Positions 1 to 8,663 are shown, counted from the first letter of the stretch. The stretch: 64,000 nt of DNA from Aquibaculum arenosum (GCF_029222965.1 NZ_JARHUD010000006.1:1-64000); one strand, 5' to 3'. Notes: generated by a model from the sequence alone, not told the origin. Translations and numbers: made by a program.

Positions 1-219
1 CGACAGAGAGGACCGCCGACCTCCATAGCCCCGCCGAGGCTGCAGGGTAAGGCGAGCGCAATACTGAAGCACGGCGCGGCTTGGCTGCTTCAGAACATCA
101 AACCCGGTTGTTAGAGGTCCTCATCTGACTCTCGGTTTTCATCCTCAACTGGCGTTGCGCGGGCTTGTCCGTGCGTCCAGAGCGCCACCAATACGAGGCC
201 AGCGGCTTTTCAGGTGGAT

Positions 220-1308
220 TTAGACATGCGTTTTTAACGGAATTGCGCCTGATTTTTTCGCTCTTTCAACTAACCGAGTATAGGTGGCTCCATTCCCTGA
301 CGGGAAGTGCTTGCACCAGACTTCTAGAAACCGCTTCTCTCGATCAAAATCTTTGGCCTTGCGCAGGAGAATGGCAATCCTCATCGGATAGTGTGGCGCC
401 GGAATCTCGCCAGTTTCCAAATACCGATTGAAGGAATCGGTCACGGTATCGCACTGCCATCCAAGATCTTGGTCAGCCTGTTTCATGAAAATTCGAAAGG
501 ATTCTTCATCTTGGTTCAAAAATTCTGGTGCTCCTGACGCCTGACCATAGGTAATCCCTTCATCGAGCATCTTCGCCGTGGTGGCGCGTGTGGTTTGCCG
601 ATACAGAAGCTCCCGCTCGTTTTCGTCCATGACTGGTTTGTCGGCGAACAGGCGGATGAGTTCGTCGACCTTTCTGGCAAGATCGGATGACAATTGGCTG
701 TCCGATACCAGAGCTTTCCGGGGCGGTCGCTGCGCCAATTTAGCATCAATTCTGGACGAAATTTCTTTCGCAAGTCTCGTGAGCGCCGGCTTCTGCTTTT
801 CAGCTATTGTGATGAGGTCAACCGAAACACCTGCACGGCGATATTCGGCAATCTGCCATTCAAGCTGGTTTAGGTGACTGGTGACCTTAGCCTCCGGCTT
901 CCGGAGAGCCGTGATGCTTAGATCGGAATTCTCTGAAAGATATCGCTGTATCTCCTCGATCAGCTGTGCGCGATCGCGAATCTGCGCTTCCCAACGTTCA
1001 CGTCGATTCTCGACGTATGATGCGGAGTGCGGCGGATGTCGCGCTGGTTCTCCACGAAGGCGTGCGAGCGCTTCCTCCTGCGCTTCTCGCTTGTCGGAGT
1101 ATGCCTCGGAAAAGTACGGCTCCTCCCGATCTTCAATATCGGATATGCAATACTTCCACCCACGGTCTTGCTGAAAGACGGTGATGCGGGTTGAGCCTTC
1201 TATTAGCATCGGATTGCCGTTCTCCGAAACTGCCCAGCCAGCTCTGGCAGTTAGCGCCTTGTCTTTCCGCGCCTTCGATTTTCCGAATAGCCAGTCGAAC
1301 AATGCCAT
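220..1308 (-). CDS. hypothetical protein, unrecognised family
   Basis: I do not recognise this 362-residue protein. It starts with a short hydrophobic-aromatic segment followed by a basic stretch (MALFDWLFGKSKARK), which could touch a membrane but is not a signal peptide. The body is highly charged with helical stretches rich in Glu, Arg and Lys (about residues 75-290) and no enzyme motif I can name. The ATG lies about 75 bases from an IS630 remnant. Its sequence is richer in A/T than the housekeeping genes further right, and it lies beyond the 3' end of tRNA-Ala beside decayed insertion sequences, so horizontal acquisition is plausible. It is taken as real because the 1.1 kb frame is uninterrupted and has biased, protein-like composition. 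Confidence 0.6.
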   Translation of the reverse strand: MALFDWLFGKSKARKDKALTARAGWAVSENGNPMLIEGSTRITVFQQDRGWKYCISDIEDREEPYFSEAYSDKREAQEEALARLRGEPARHPPHSASYVENRRERWEAQIRDRAQLIEEIQRYLSENSDLSITALRKPEAKVTSHLNQLEWQIAEYRRAGVSVDLITIAEKQKPALTRLAKEISSRIDAKLAQRPPRKALVSDSQLSSDLARKVDELIRLFADKPVMDENERELLYRQTTRATTAKMLDEGITYGQASGAPEFLNQDEESFRIFMKQADQDLGWQCDTVTDSFNRYLETGEIPAPHYPMRIAILLRKAKDFDREKRFLEVWCKHFPSGNGATYTRLVERAKKSGAIPLKTHV

Positions 1309-1384
1309 CCCCCTAGGCCCCCAAGCTTCAAGTGTTGTCGATCAACGACTACAAAAGAAGAATAGCACCAATGGCCATTGATCA

Positions 1385-1621
1385 CTACTGATGTACCCAT
1401 TGGCCCCAACCGAGCGACATGATGCACCAAGGCTGGTCGATGAGCTTGCTCCAAGCATCGCAGCAGTGTTCGAGGGTTTCGTTGTCGGGCAGGATGAGCT
1501 GGTCGGTCATGTGCCATCCGACCTGATCGATGGCGTGGGTGCCGGGCTCGACCGCCAGGGCGGCCAGGCGATAGTTGTAAGCCTCCTCGACCTTGTCCTT
1601 CGGCATTTGATCAAGAATCAC
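1385..1621 (-). pseudogene. IS630-family transposase, C-terminal remnant with internal deletion
   Basis: The 78-residue frame matches the end of IS630-type transposases as I know them: a segment like GWHMTDQLILPDN, which precedes the catalytic Glu block, is joined directly to the terminal block CCDAWSKLIDQPW and SLGWGQW. The intervening stretch that normally carries the catalytic Glu (the proline-rich PELNPVENIW region) is missing and everything N-terminal of about residue 1 of this frame is lost. It therefore cannot encode an active transposase. It abuts an ISL3-type fragment on the opposite strand, so one element probably inserted into or recombined with the other. Confidence 0.7.
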
Positions 1622-1622
1622 G

Positions 1623-1958
1623 TTGAAGACCCGGGAGTCTTACATGACGCGCTCGTTCATAACGGTGCTGAAGGTGCTGGGCCGGTCCAACCGCGCCCGC
1701 AAGCTTTTGCCGCGCTTCCTGGCCCTGCTCGAGCAGTTTGCCAACAGCCCGGCCAAGGCTCTGGCCGAGACACTACGCTCTTGGCTCGAGCCCATTGTCC
1801 GGATGTGGCGCTTTTCCAAATCCAACGGCATCACCGAGGGATTTCATACCAAGATGGAGATGATCTCGCGCCGCGCTCTCGGCTTCAGGAACTTCCAGAA
1901 CTACCGTATGAGGGTCCTTGCCCTCTGCGGCTGGAACGGCGTCATCAATCGGGTCTGA
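1623..1958 (+). pseudogene. ISL3-family transposase, C-terminal remnant
   Basis: The frame encodes the conserved end of ISL3-type (DDE_Tnp_ISL3) transposases: the motif SNGITEGFHTKMEMISRRA followed by GFRNFQNYRMRVLALC is the family's signature C-terminus. Only about 105 residues remain of a protein that is normally about 400 residues, and the upstream sequence switches to an IS630 fragment on the other strand, so this is a truncated copy. The apparent TTG start is only where the open frame begins. A likely terminal inverted repeat follows 12 bases after the stop codon. Confidence 0.75.
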
Positions 1959-1970
1959 TGAATGCCCATC

Positions 1971-1991
1971 CCCCGATAATGGGGAAGAGCC
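1971..1991 (+). repeat. probable right terminal inverted repeat of the ISL3-type remnant
   Basis: The minus strand of this stretch begins GGCTCTTCCCC, which resembles the GGCTCTT-type ends of ISL3-family elements, and it sits 12 bases after the transposase stop, the expected place for the right end. It also contains a small CCCC-GATAAT-GGGG hairpin followed by five Ts. No left end was found, in agreement with a truncated element. Confidence 0.45.
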
Positions 1992-2008
1992 TTTTTATGT
2001 GGGGAATT

Positions 2009-2084
2009 TGGTGGAGCCGAGGGGAGTCGAACCCCTGACCTCAGCAGTGCGATTGCTGCGCTCTCCCAACTGAGCTACGGCCCC
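2009..2084 (-). tRNA. tRNA-Ala (anticodon CGC)
   Basis: The minus strand folds into a full cloverleaf of 76 nt. Acceptor stem GGGGCCG pairs with CGGCTCC and includes the G3:U70 wobble pair that identifies alanine tRNAs. The D arm is GCTC/GAGC, the anticodon arm CAGCA/TGCTG encloses loop ATCGCAC (anticodon CGC, reading GCG), and the T arm AGGGG/CCCCT encloses TTCGACT. The 3' CCA is encoded. The 3' end faces the insertion-sequence remnants, the usual side for integrative elements. Confidence 0.97.
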
Positions 2085-2370
2085 GACCTTGGGAAGCCTT
2101 GCCGGAGCGCCTGGGAGCGCCCTTGCGAGGCGGGCGGATAGTGTTCGGGCGGGCGGGGCTTGTCAAGCGCGTTGCCGGAGCCTTTTGCAAGCGGCCAGCG
2201 CGTCCGTCATAGGCCTCCGGGATCGCTCGTTCTGCCGGCGCTGCGCAGGGGTTCGCACCCTATCGGAGCGCCGCGCTCTCGCCCGGCTTGCGGGGCGGCG
2301 GGCGGGTCTTTAGGTTGTGCGCCGTATTGTCCCTGCCCCCGCATCGTCCCTGCCATGGAGCCGAAGCCCG

Positions 2371-2664
2371 ATGGTTGCTCTTTTCTACCTGATCGACACC
2401 GTGATCAACATCTACATCTGGCTGCTGATCATCTGGGCAGTGCTCAGCTGGCTGGTGGCCTTCAATGTGGTGAACACGAGCAACCGCCTCGTCTACCTGG
2501 TCGGGGACTTCCTCAACCGGATCACCGAGCCGGCCCTGCGGCCGATTCGGCGCATCATGCCCAACCTCGGCGGCATCGACATCTCGCCGATGATCCTGAT
2601 CCTGCTGCTGATCTTCCTGCGCAACCTGCTGCTCTACGACGTGGCGCCCGCCCTGCTGCGATGA
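2371..2664 (+). CDS. YggT family integral membrane protein
   Basis: A 97-residue membrane protein with two hydrophobic blocks (about residues 1-30 and 70-95) separated by the family's typical segment with [19 protein letters not shown], characteristic of YggT/Ycf19 proteins. These are small inner-membrane proteins implicated in osmotic tolerance, cell division or membrane organisation; the biochemical role is not settled. The ATG at 2371 is chosen because the family begins right at the first membrane segment; an upstream in-frame extension has no family similarity. Its stop overlaps the start of the following DUF167 gene (ATGA), a conserved yggT-yggU pairing in proteobacteria. Confidence 0.88.
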   Translation: MVALFYLIDTVINIYIWLLIIWAVLSWLVAFNVVNTSNRLVYLVGDFLNRITEPALRPIRRIMPNLGGIDISPMILILLLIFLRNLLLYDVAPALLR

Positions 2665-2978
2665 CCGCCTGGCAGCAGACACCGGAGGGTCTGCGCCTCT
2701 CGGTCCGGCTGCAGCCCGGCGCACGCAGTCTTGGCATCGAAGGAGTTGAGCGTCTGGCCGACGGCCGCGCGGTGCTGAAGGTCAAGGTCACGGCGGCGCC
2801 GGAAAGCGGCAAAGCCAATGCCGCGCTGATCGCCCTGCTGGCCAAGGAGTGGAAGCTGCGCAAGAGCGATCTGGAACTGATCGCGGGACAGAAGGCGCGC
2901 AACAAGACCCTGCTGCTGCGCGATTGCGGCACAGAGCTGCAAGAGATGCTGGCGGCACGCTACCCGTCGACCGGGTGA
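2661..2978 (+). CDS. DUF167 (YggU) family protein
   Basis: A 105-residue soluble protein of the DUF167/YggU family. The core runs from the initial strand ([12 protein letters not shown]) to the conserved [18 protein letters not shown] block and the end LLLRDCG. E. coli YggU has a small alpha/beta fold of unknown function. Translation is probably coupled to yggT through a 4-base ATGA overlap. The much longer open frame to the left of the ATG is not similar to the family and is ignored. Confidence 0.88.
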   Translation: MTAWQQTPEGLRLSVRLQPGARSLGIEGVERLADGRAVLKVKVTAAPESGKANAALIALLAKEWKLRKSDLELIAGQKARNKTLLLRDCGTELQEMLAARYPSTG

Positions 2979-2985
2979 GTCGGAT

Positions 2986-3032
2986 GCGGGAGCAAAGTCG
3001 ACGCTTTCCGGCAGGCCGCATTTGTCTCCCGC
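2986..3032 (+). terminator. inverted repeat between DUF167 gene and folD (terminator or leader hairpin)
   Basis: GCGGGAG at 2986-2992 pairs with CTCCCGC at 3026-3032; flanking AT/AT bases and an inner AAAG/CTTT pair could extend it. There is no clear run of Ts. It could end the yggT-DUF167 transcript or act as a structured leader 65 bases before folD. Confidence 0.3.
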
Positions 3033-3096
3033 TGCATGATGGCGACCAACAGGCAGGGTCGCAGCCGACCCGACACAAAGCACAGAGGATGCAGGC

Positions 3097-4008
3097 ATGA
3101 GTGACAGCGCACAGGCCGAGAAAATCGCCGAGAAGATTATCGACGGCAAAGCCTTTGCGGCCGGACTGCGCGAGCGCGTGGGCGCCGCGGTGGCGAAGCT
3201 GAACGCCGAGCACGGCCTGACGCCGGGCCTGGCCGTGGTGCTGGTGGGCGAGGATCCGGCGAGCCAGGTCTATGTGCGCAACAAGGCCAAGCAGACCAAG
3301 GAGGCCGGCATGGCCTCCTTCGAGCACCGCCTGCCCGACACCACCAGCCAGGAGGAGCTGCTCGCCCTGGTGAAACAGCTCAACGAGGACCCGAGCGTCC
3401 ACGGCATCCTGGTGCAGCTTCCCCTGCCCAAGCAGATCGATTCGGCCGCGGTGCTCGACACCATCGATCCGGCCAAGGACGTGGACGGTTTCCACGTCAT
3501 CAACGCCGGCCGCCTGGCCACGGGTCAGGACGCCCTGGTGCCCTGCACGCCGCTGGGCTGCCTGATGCTGCTCAAGGACCGCCTGGGCGACCTCTCCGGC
3601 AAGCACGCGGTGGTGCTGGGCCGCTCCAACATCGTCGGCAAGCCCATGGCGCAGCTGCTCCTGGGCGCCAACTGCACCGTCACCATCGCCCACAGCCGCA
3701 CCAAAGACCTGCCCGCGGAGTGCCGCCGGGCCGACATTCTCGTGGCGGCGGTCGGCCGGCCGGAAATGGTGCGCGGCGACTGGATCGCGCCGGGCGCAAC
3801 GGTGATCGACGTGGGCATCAACCGCATCGAAGGCGCTGACGGCAAGAACCGCCTGGTGGGCGACGTGGCCTTCGAGGAGGCCGTCAAGGTGGCCGGCGCC
3901 ATCACCCCGGTGCCCGGCGGCGTGGGCCCCATGACCATCGCCTGCCTGCTGGCCAACACCCTAACCGCCGCCTGCCGCGCCAAGGGCCTGCCCGCGCCGG
4001 AACTGTGA
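3097..4008 (+). CDS. folD: bifunctional methylenetetrahydrofolate dehydrogenase/cyclohydrolase
   Basis: FolD interconverts 5,10-methylene-, 5,10-methenyl- and 10-formyl-tetrahydrofolate in the cytosol using NADP+, supplying one-carbon units for purine and formyl-Met-tRNA synthesis. The 303-residue length is normal. The catalytic YxxxK motif is at Y59/K63 (YVRNK), the substrate-binding block is [23 protein letters not shown], the dinucleotide site is [12 protein letters not shown], and the family's second signature [10 protein letters not shown] is near residue 275. The gene is convergent with the Nudix gene and follows yggT-DUF167. Confidence 0.97.
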   Translation: MSDSAQAEKIAEKIIDGKAFAAGLRERVGAAVAKLNAEHGLTPGLAVVLVGEDPASQVYVRNKAKQTKEAGMASFEHRLPDTTSQEELLALVKQLNEDPSVHGILVQLPLPKQIDSAAVLDTIDPAKDVDGFHVINAGRLATGQDALVPCTPLGCLMLLKDRLGDLSGKHAVVLGRSNIVGKPMAQLLLGANCTVTIAHSRTKDLPAECRRADILVAAVGRPEMVRGDWIAPGATVIDVGINRIEGADGKNRLVGDVAFEEAVKVAGAITPVPGGVGPMTIACLLANTLTAACRAKGLPAPEL

Positions 4009-4034
4009 GGGCCGGCAAACGAGGCTGCGCTGCC

Positions 4035-4523
4035 TTAAAGAAGGTCGCGCAGCAGCGCCACCAGCGGCTCGTCGGCCGGGGGCATGGGGTAGTCGGCAAG
4101 CCGCACCGGCTTGACCCAGGCGAGTTCTTGCCCCTCCTGGGCCGTGGGATTGCCCTGCCAGACCCGGCAGGCGAAGAGCGGCATCAGCAGATGGAAATCC
4201 GCGTAGGCGTGGCTGGCGAAGGCGATAGGGGCCAGGCAGCTCGCCCGCGTGTCCAGCCCCAGTTCCTCATGAAGCTCTCGCACCAGAGCCTGCTCCGGCG
4301 TCTCGCCGGGGACCACCTTGCCACCGGGAAACTCCCAGAGTCCGGCGAGCGGCTTGCCTTCCGGGCGGCGGGCGATCAGCACCCGGCCGTCTGCGTCCAC
4401 CAGGGCCGCGGCCGCCACCAGCAGGAGCGGCTTGCCTTCGGCCGCGGCCCGAGTGCCGGCCTCCCAGCAGCCTTGGGGCGCTTCGGTCTCGGCCACGTCT
4501 TGCGGACCCACCTGCCCGGTCAC
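4035..4523 (-). CDS. mutT: Nudix hydrolase, MutT-type 8-oxo-dGTP diphosphatase
   Basis: The Nudix box GX5EX7REUXEEXGU is intact at residues 68-90 (G68 to the EELGL end), and the preceding ARRPEGKPLAGLWEFPGGK is typical of MutT, which clears 8-oxo-dGTP from the nucleotide pool and so prevents A:T to C:G transversions. The 162-residue protein carries about 30 extra residues before the first strand, so the true start could be further inside. It lies 2 bases downstream of argJ on the same strand, the argJ-mutT order common in alphaproteobacteria. A different Nudix substrate cannot be excluded. Confidence 0.88.
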   Translation of the reverse strand: MTGQVGPQDVAETEAPQGCWEAGTRAAAEGKPLLLVAAAALVDADGRVLIARRPEGKPLAGLWEFPGGKVVPGETPEQALVRELHEELGLDTRASCLAPIAFASHAYADFHLLMPLFACRVWQGNPTAQEGQELAWVKPVRLADYPMPPADEPLVALLRDLL

Positions 4524-4525
4524 GC

Positions 4526-5755
4526 TCAGCTCCGATAGTCGGCGTTGATGTCGATGTAGCCGTGGGTCAGATCGCAGGTCCAGACCCGGGCCTTGCCGCG
4601 GCCAATGCCGATGTCGACCTGGATCAGGATGTCGCGGCCACGCATGTGCTCTGCCACCGGGGCCTCGTCATAGCCCTCGACCGGCTGGCCCTGCTCGGCG
4701 ATGGTCACGCCGCCGATGGCCACCGAGAGGCGGTCGCGGTCGGCCTTCTCGCCGGCCTTGCCCACGGCCATGACCACCCGGCCCCAGTTGGCATCCTCGC
4801 CGGCGATCGCGGTCTTGACCAGGGGCGAGTTCGCGATCGACAGGCCGATACGCCGCGCCGCGCGCGCACTGGCAGCGCCCCTGACCTCGATGGTCACGAA
4901 CTTCTGGGCGCCCTCCCCGTCGCGCACCACCTGCTGCGCCAGATCGATCAGCAGCGATTCCAGCGCGCGATAGAAGTCCCGCAGCCGCGGGTCGGCTGCA
5001 TCCTCCACTGCCGCGTTGCCTGCCGCGCTGGTGGCGGCCAGCAACAGGGTGTCGCTGGTGGAGGTGTCGCCATCCACCGTGATCGAATTGAAGGAGCGGT
5101 CGTTGGCCCGGGTCAGCAGGCGCTGCAGCACCGCCGGCGGCAGGGCCGCGTCGGTGGCAACGAAGGCCAGCATGGTGGCCATGTCCGGCGCGATCATGCC
5201 GGAGCCCTTGGCGATGCCGTTCAGCGTGACCTCGACGCCGTCGATGCGCGCCTTGCGGCTGGCGCCCTTGTGGAAGGTGTCGGTGGTCATGATCGCCCGC
5301 GCCGCCGCCTCCCAGCCATGCGGCGCCAGACGTTGCGCCAGGTCGCCCAGGTGCGCGGTGATCTTCTCGTCGGGCAGCACCTCGCCGATAACGCCGGTCG
5401 AGGCGATGAAGACTTCACTTTCCCGGCAGCCGATCTGATCGGCACTGGCCTTCACCGTGCGCCGCACCGACTCCATGCCCTTGCTGCCGGTGAAGGCGTT
5501 GGCATTGCCGGCGTTCACCAGGACGGCGCGCGCGCTACCCCCGGCCAGTGCCTCGCGGCACCAGACCACCGGCGCCCCGGCGGTCAGGGAGCGGGTGAGC
5601 ACTCCGGCCACCGCCGTGCCCTCGGCAAAGCGCATTAGCAGAACATCATCGCGCCCACGATAGCGGATGCCAGTGGCAGCGGTTGCCAGCTCGACACCGG
5701 GAATGGCCGGGAGGACCGGAAAGCCCTCCGGCGCCAGAGGAGATTTGGAAAGCAT
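4526..5755 (-). CDS. argJ: bifunctional glutamate N-acetyltransferase/amino-acid acetyltransferase
   Basis: ArgJ transfers acetyl from N-acetylornithine to glutamate (and in bifunctional forms makes N-acetylglutamate from acetyl-CoA) in the cyclic arginine pathway. The autoprocessing site is present: KGSGMIAPDMATML, with cleavage expected between Ala193 and Thr194, Thr194 being the nucleophile. The end GYIDINADYRS and the 409-residue length match the family. The start at 5755 (MLSKSPLAPEGFP) is chosen because the longer open frame upstream runs into the C-terminal coding region of the neighbouring isomerase and is not family-like. It sits 64 bases after the parvulin gene and just before mutT. 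Confidence 0.95.
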   Translation of the reverse strand: MLSKSPLAPEGFPVLPAIPGVELATAATGIRYRGRDDVLLMRFAEGTAVAGVLTRSLTAGAPVVWCREALAGGSARAVLVNAGNANAFTGSKGMESVRRTVKASADQIGCRESEVFIASTGVIGEVLPDEKITAHLGDLAQRLAPHGWEAAARAIMTTDTFHKGASRKARIDGVEVTLNGIAKGSGMIAPDMATMLAFVATDAALPPAVLQRLLTRANDRSFNSITVDGDTSTSDTLLLAATSAAGNAAVEDAADPRLRDFYRALESLLIDLAQQVVRDGEGAQKFVTIEVRGAASARAARRIGLSIANSPLVKTAIAGEDANWGRVVMAVGKAGEKADRDRLSVAIGGVTIAEQGQPVEGYDEAPVAEHMRGRDILIQVDIGIGRGKARVWTCDLTHGYIDINADYRS

Positions 5756-5819
5756 CGCTGAAGGGATCCTTACGGTCTCGCTGCCGGCCCGGAGGGCCTC
5801 ATCGGGGCTGAAGCCCGGG

Positions 5820-6722
5820 TTACTCTTCTTCGGGCTGCTCTTCCGGCTGCATGGCTTCTGGCTGAGCGGCGCCGCCGCTGAAGTCCTGGATCTCGATCTC
5901 GGCATCCTCGCGCAGTTGCGTGCGGATTTCCTCAATGGCTGCGGTCGCGATCATTTCCTGCAGCTCGCCGCGCACCTGATCGCGCGAGGGTTGCTCGGCC
6001 TCGCGGCGATCCTCTACCAGGATCACGTGCCAGCCAAACTGCGTTTCCACCGGCTCGGTGCTATGGCTGCCCGGCTCCATATCGAAGGCGGCATCGGCGA
6101 AGGGCGCCACCATGCGGTCGCGGGTGAAGTAGCCAAGGTCGCCGCCACGCCCCTCGGCGCTGGGGTCCGTGGAGTGCTCCTCCGCCAACGCTGAGAAATC
6201 GGCGCCCTCTTCAAGCTGCGCGATCAGGTCGCGGGCCTGCTCTTCCTCCTCGACCAGGATGTGGCGTGCCTTGACCTCATCTTGCGGCGGGTTCTCCGCC
6301 ACCCAGGCCTCATAGGCCTCGTCGAGCGCTTCTTCGGTCATGGCCGATTCCAGGCGCTGCTGCAGCCAGATCTGGCTGATGGCCTCGCTCTCGGCCTGGG
6401 CCACGCGGGCCTGCACGCGCTCGTTCTCCTCCAGGCCGTCTTCGCGGCCCTGTTGCTCCATCAGGCGCATGTCCACCAGGCGCTGCACCAACGCCGGGAA
6501 GACCTGCATCAGGTTCTGCTGATACTGGGCCGGCAGGTCCTGGGCCGAGCGGATCACGTCGGAGTAGCGAATTTCGCTGCCGTTGACCGTGGCAACCACA
6601 GGGTCTTCGCCCATGCCTTCCTGCTGTGCGGCGGCAGCACCGGCAAAGCCGATGGCCAGACCGGTCGCCAGCACGACGGCATGACAGAGGGGACGAACGG
6701 ATGACAGTAGCTCAAAGCGCAT
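5820..6722 (-). CDS. periplasmic parvulin-type peptidyl-prolyl isomerase
   Basis: A 300-residue exported protein with a signal peptide (hydrophobic to AGAAAAQ, cleavage near residue 33), a SurA/PrsA-like N-terminal helical chaperone region (about 40-135) and a PpiC rotamase domain (about 145-240) with the signatures VKARHILVE, GGDLGYFTRDRMVAPF and TQFGWHVILV. It should catalyse cis/trans proline isomerisation or help fold exported proteins. The C-terminal tail is strongly acidic (QPEEQPEEE). It is first in the minus-strand unit with argJ and mutT, an arrangement seen next to secA in related genomes. Confidence 0.93.
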   Translation of the reverse strand: MRFELLSSVRPLCHAVVLATGLAIGFAGAAAAQQEGMGEDPVVATVNGSEIRYSDVIRSAQDLPAQYQQNLMQVFPALVQRLVDMRLMEQQGREDGLEENERVQARVAQAESEAISQIWLQQRLESAMTEEALDEAYEAWVAENPPQDEVKARHILVEEEEQARDLIAQLEEGADFSALAEEHSTDPSAEGRGGDLGYFTRDRMVAPFADAAFDMEPGSHSTEPVETQFGWHVILVEDRREAEQPSRDQVRGELQEMIATAAIEEIRTQLREDAEIEIQDFSGGAAQPEAMQPEEQPEEE

Positions 6723-6808
6723 GAAGGACTCCCTTTCGGGGAATTTCTGTGTCGAGTGCAGGCCGGTCGGCGACCTCCCTTTCCGGGCTTCGCACTATGC
6801 AGAAGACT

Positions 6809-6828
6809 GCGCAAAGTACAAGTTGCGC
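6809..6828. promoter_or_regulatory. candidate operator: inverted repeat in divergent intergenic region
   Basis: GCGCAA and TTGCGC flank an 8-base spacer in the 256-base gap between the isomerase gene and the divergent CoA-transferase-fold operon. This is the only strong symmetry I see there. No regulator gene is adjacent, so assignment is tentative. Confidence 0.25.
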
Positions 6829-6978
6829 CTGCGTGGCGAAGGGCAGCCCAGGGCGCAATCCGGACCTTAGACGCGAGAGTGCCGCGGCCTTGCGTCGGGC
6901 GGTGCGTTGACAGCCCCCGGAGCCGGTCCTAGCGTTCCCCGGCTCCTAGGCTGGGCCCGCGATGCAGGCTCGAGCCGC

Positions 6979-7848
6979 ATGCGATCAGGAACACGACACC
7001 TCTTGTCCCGGCCACCCCCGTCCACACGCGACCAACTGGCCCAAGCGGCCACCTTCTTCCAGTCCGGCATGAGCCTGGCCCTGCCGGTGGACTATGCCGG
7101 GGTCTCAATGGCGCTGACCTGGCCGCTCTTGGCAAGCGGGACCAAGGACTTCGACCTGGTCTGCGTGCCGACCGGCGGATTGCAGGCCGACATCCTGATC
7201 GGCGCCGGGCGCGTGCGCTCGATCGAGACCAGCGCCATGACCCTGGGCGAGGCCGGCGGTGCACCCTGCTTCAACCGGGCGGTGCGCGAAGGCAGCATCG
7301 TGATCCGCGATGCCACCTGCCCGGCCATCCATGCCGGCCTGCAGGCCGCACAGCGCGGCGCCCCCTTCACGGCGATGCGCGGCCTGCTCGGCACCGACGT
7401 GCTGGCCCAGCGCAACGACTGGCGCGTGATCGACAATCCCTTTTCCGACGCGCCGGACCCGGTGGTGCTCATACCGGCCATCCGCCCGGACCTCGCGCTC
7501 TTTCACTGCCCGCTGGGCGACCGGCAGGGAAATGTTTGGATCGGACGCAGGCGCGAGCTGGCGACCATGGCCTATGCCGCCCGGCGCTCCCTGGTCACGG
7601 TCGAGCGGTTGGTGGACGACCTCTTCGCCACGGAAGAAACCGCCGCCGGGACGCTGCCCGCGCTCTATGTCGACCAGGTGATAGAGGTGCCGCAGGGTGC
7701 CAGGCCCTATGGGTTATGGGGCGTCTATGGCGGCGACCTGCCGGCGCTCAAGCGCTATGCCGCCGAGGCCCGCACCCCCGAAGGCTTCGCGGCCTGGCTG
7801 GAAGAGGCTCAAGCGGAAGCCGCCGGCATCAGGGGCGGCGCGCCATGA
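6979..7848 (+). CDS. CoA-transferase-fold subunit A (IpdA/glutaconate CoA-transferase-like)
   Basis: Subunit A of a two-gene family I CoA-transferase-fold enzyme. The recognisable body starts with LALPVDYAGVSMALTW and runs through CVPTGGLQADILIGAGRVRSIE, the conserved strand and substrate region of the family that includes IpdA, the ring-opening hydrolase of steroid C/D-ring degradation. The start is uncertain: ATG at 6979 keeps the first helix (TRDQLAQAATFFQ), ATG at 7069 would remove it, and the frame stays open back to 6907. It overlaps the start of subunit B by 4 bases. Whether the pair is a CoA transferase or a CoA-thioester hydrolase is discussed with subunit B. Confidence 0.8.
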   Translation: MRSGTRHLLSRPPPSTRDQLAQAATFFQSGMSLALPVDYAGVSMALTWPLLASGTKDFDLVCVPTGGLQADILIGAGRVRSIETSAMTLGEAGGAPCFNRAVREGSIVIRDATCPAIHAGLQAAQRGAPFTAMRGLLGTDVLAQRNDWRVIDNPFSDAPDPVVLIPAIRPDLALFHCPLGDRQGNVWIGRRRELATMAYAARRSLVTVERLVDDLFATEETAAGTLPALYVDQVIEVPQGARPYGLWGVYGGDLPALKRYAAEARTPEGFAAWLEEAQAEAAGIRGGAP

Positions 7849-8606
7849 CCGAGGCCTCCAAGCGCGAGATCATGATTGCCACCATCGCCGAACTGCTGCG
7901 CGGCGTGCGGCATGTGGCCGTCGGTGCGGCCTCGCCGATCCCGGCGGCCGGCGCCATGCTGCGCCGCGCGCTGGCCGAAGAGGAAGCAACACCGCCGGTC
8001 CGCCTGTCCATCCTCGGCTCGGTGGCGCACAACTTCTTCACCAACGGTTCGGTCGAGCTCTTCGACTGCGCCGGTCAGGGGCGGATCGACGCCTTCTTTT
8101 TGAGCGGCGGGCAGATCGACGGCCAGGGCAACGTCAATCTTGTGGGCGTGGGTGATTATCCCAACGGTAAGGTGCGCTGGCCCGGATCCTTCGGCTCCTC
8201 CTACCTCTACTTCGTGGTGCCGCGCGTCATCCTCTTCCGGGAGGAGCACAGCCCGCGCATCTTTGTGGAGAAGGTGGATTTCATTTCCGCCCCCGGCGCC
8301 TCGCCCGAGGGCGTCTACCGCCCGGGCGGGCCCAGCGCGCTGCTGACCGGCCTGGGGCTGTTCGACTTCGAGTCCAGCCGCCCCGGCTTCACGCTGCGCT
8401 CGGTGCATCCGGGCCACAGCCTGGAAGAGATCCGCGCGGCAACCGGCTTCAGCTTCGCGCACGAGCCGCAGCCGCCGCTAACGCAAGCGCCCACGCCCGA
8501 GACCCTCGCCCTGCTGCGCGGACGCGTACTGGATGAACTGGCCGAGACCTACCCCGGCTTCGCCGCCGAACTGGCCGCAGAGATCACCACGACCGGCGGT
8601 GACTGA
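7845..8606 (+). CDS. CoA-transferase-fold subunit B (IpdB-like)
   Basis: A 253-residue partner of the preceding gene, starting at an ATGA overlap. The family core is clear: IDAFFLSGGQIDGQGNVN followed by RWPGSFGSSYLYFVVPRVILF and the C-terminal RSVHPGHSLEEIRAATGF. In true glutaconate-type CoA transferases this subunit carries the catalytic Glu in an ESGG/ENG motif ahead of this block; here the corresponding stretch (LSILGSVAHN) has no Glu and is short, as in IpdAB-type hydrolases. The substrate is unknown. The operon continues with a molybdoenzyme and an acrylyl-CoA reductase. Confidence 0.82.
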   Translation: MTEASKREIMIATIAELLRGVRHVAVGAASPIPAAGAMLRRALAEEEATPPVRLSILGSVAHNFFTNGSVELFDCAGQGRIDAFFLSGGQIDGQGNVNLVGVGDYPNGKVRWPGSFGSSYLYFVVPRVILFREEHSPRIFVEKVDFISAPGASPEGVYRPGGPSALLTGLGLFDFESSRPGFTLRSVHPGHSLEEIRAATGFSFAHEPQPPLTQAPTPETLALLRGRVLDELAETYPGFAAELAAEITTTGGD

Positions 8607-8663
8607 CGACAGACACAAGATGAACCGTATCGGCTTTGCAGCCGATCAGAGGAAGCATGTGCC

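Noticed and set aside
1-114. Open frame at the left edge ending in a stop at 112-114, possibly the 3' end of a gene.
   Set aside because: Only 37 codons are visible and the residues match nothing I recognise; the frame may be chance.
2979-3096. Tetrahydrofolate riboswitch before folD.
   Set aside because: Only one stem is evident and I could not match the conserved core of any known THF class.
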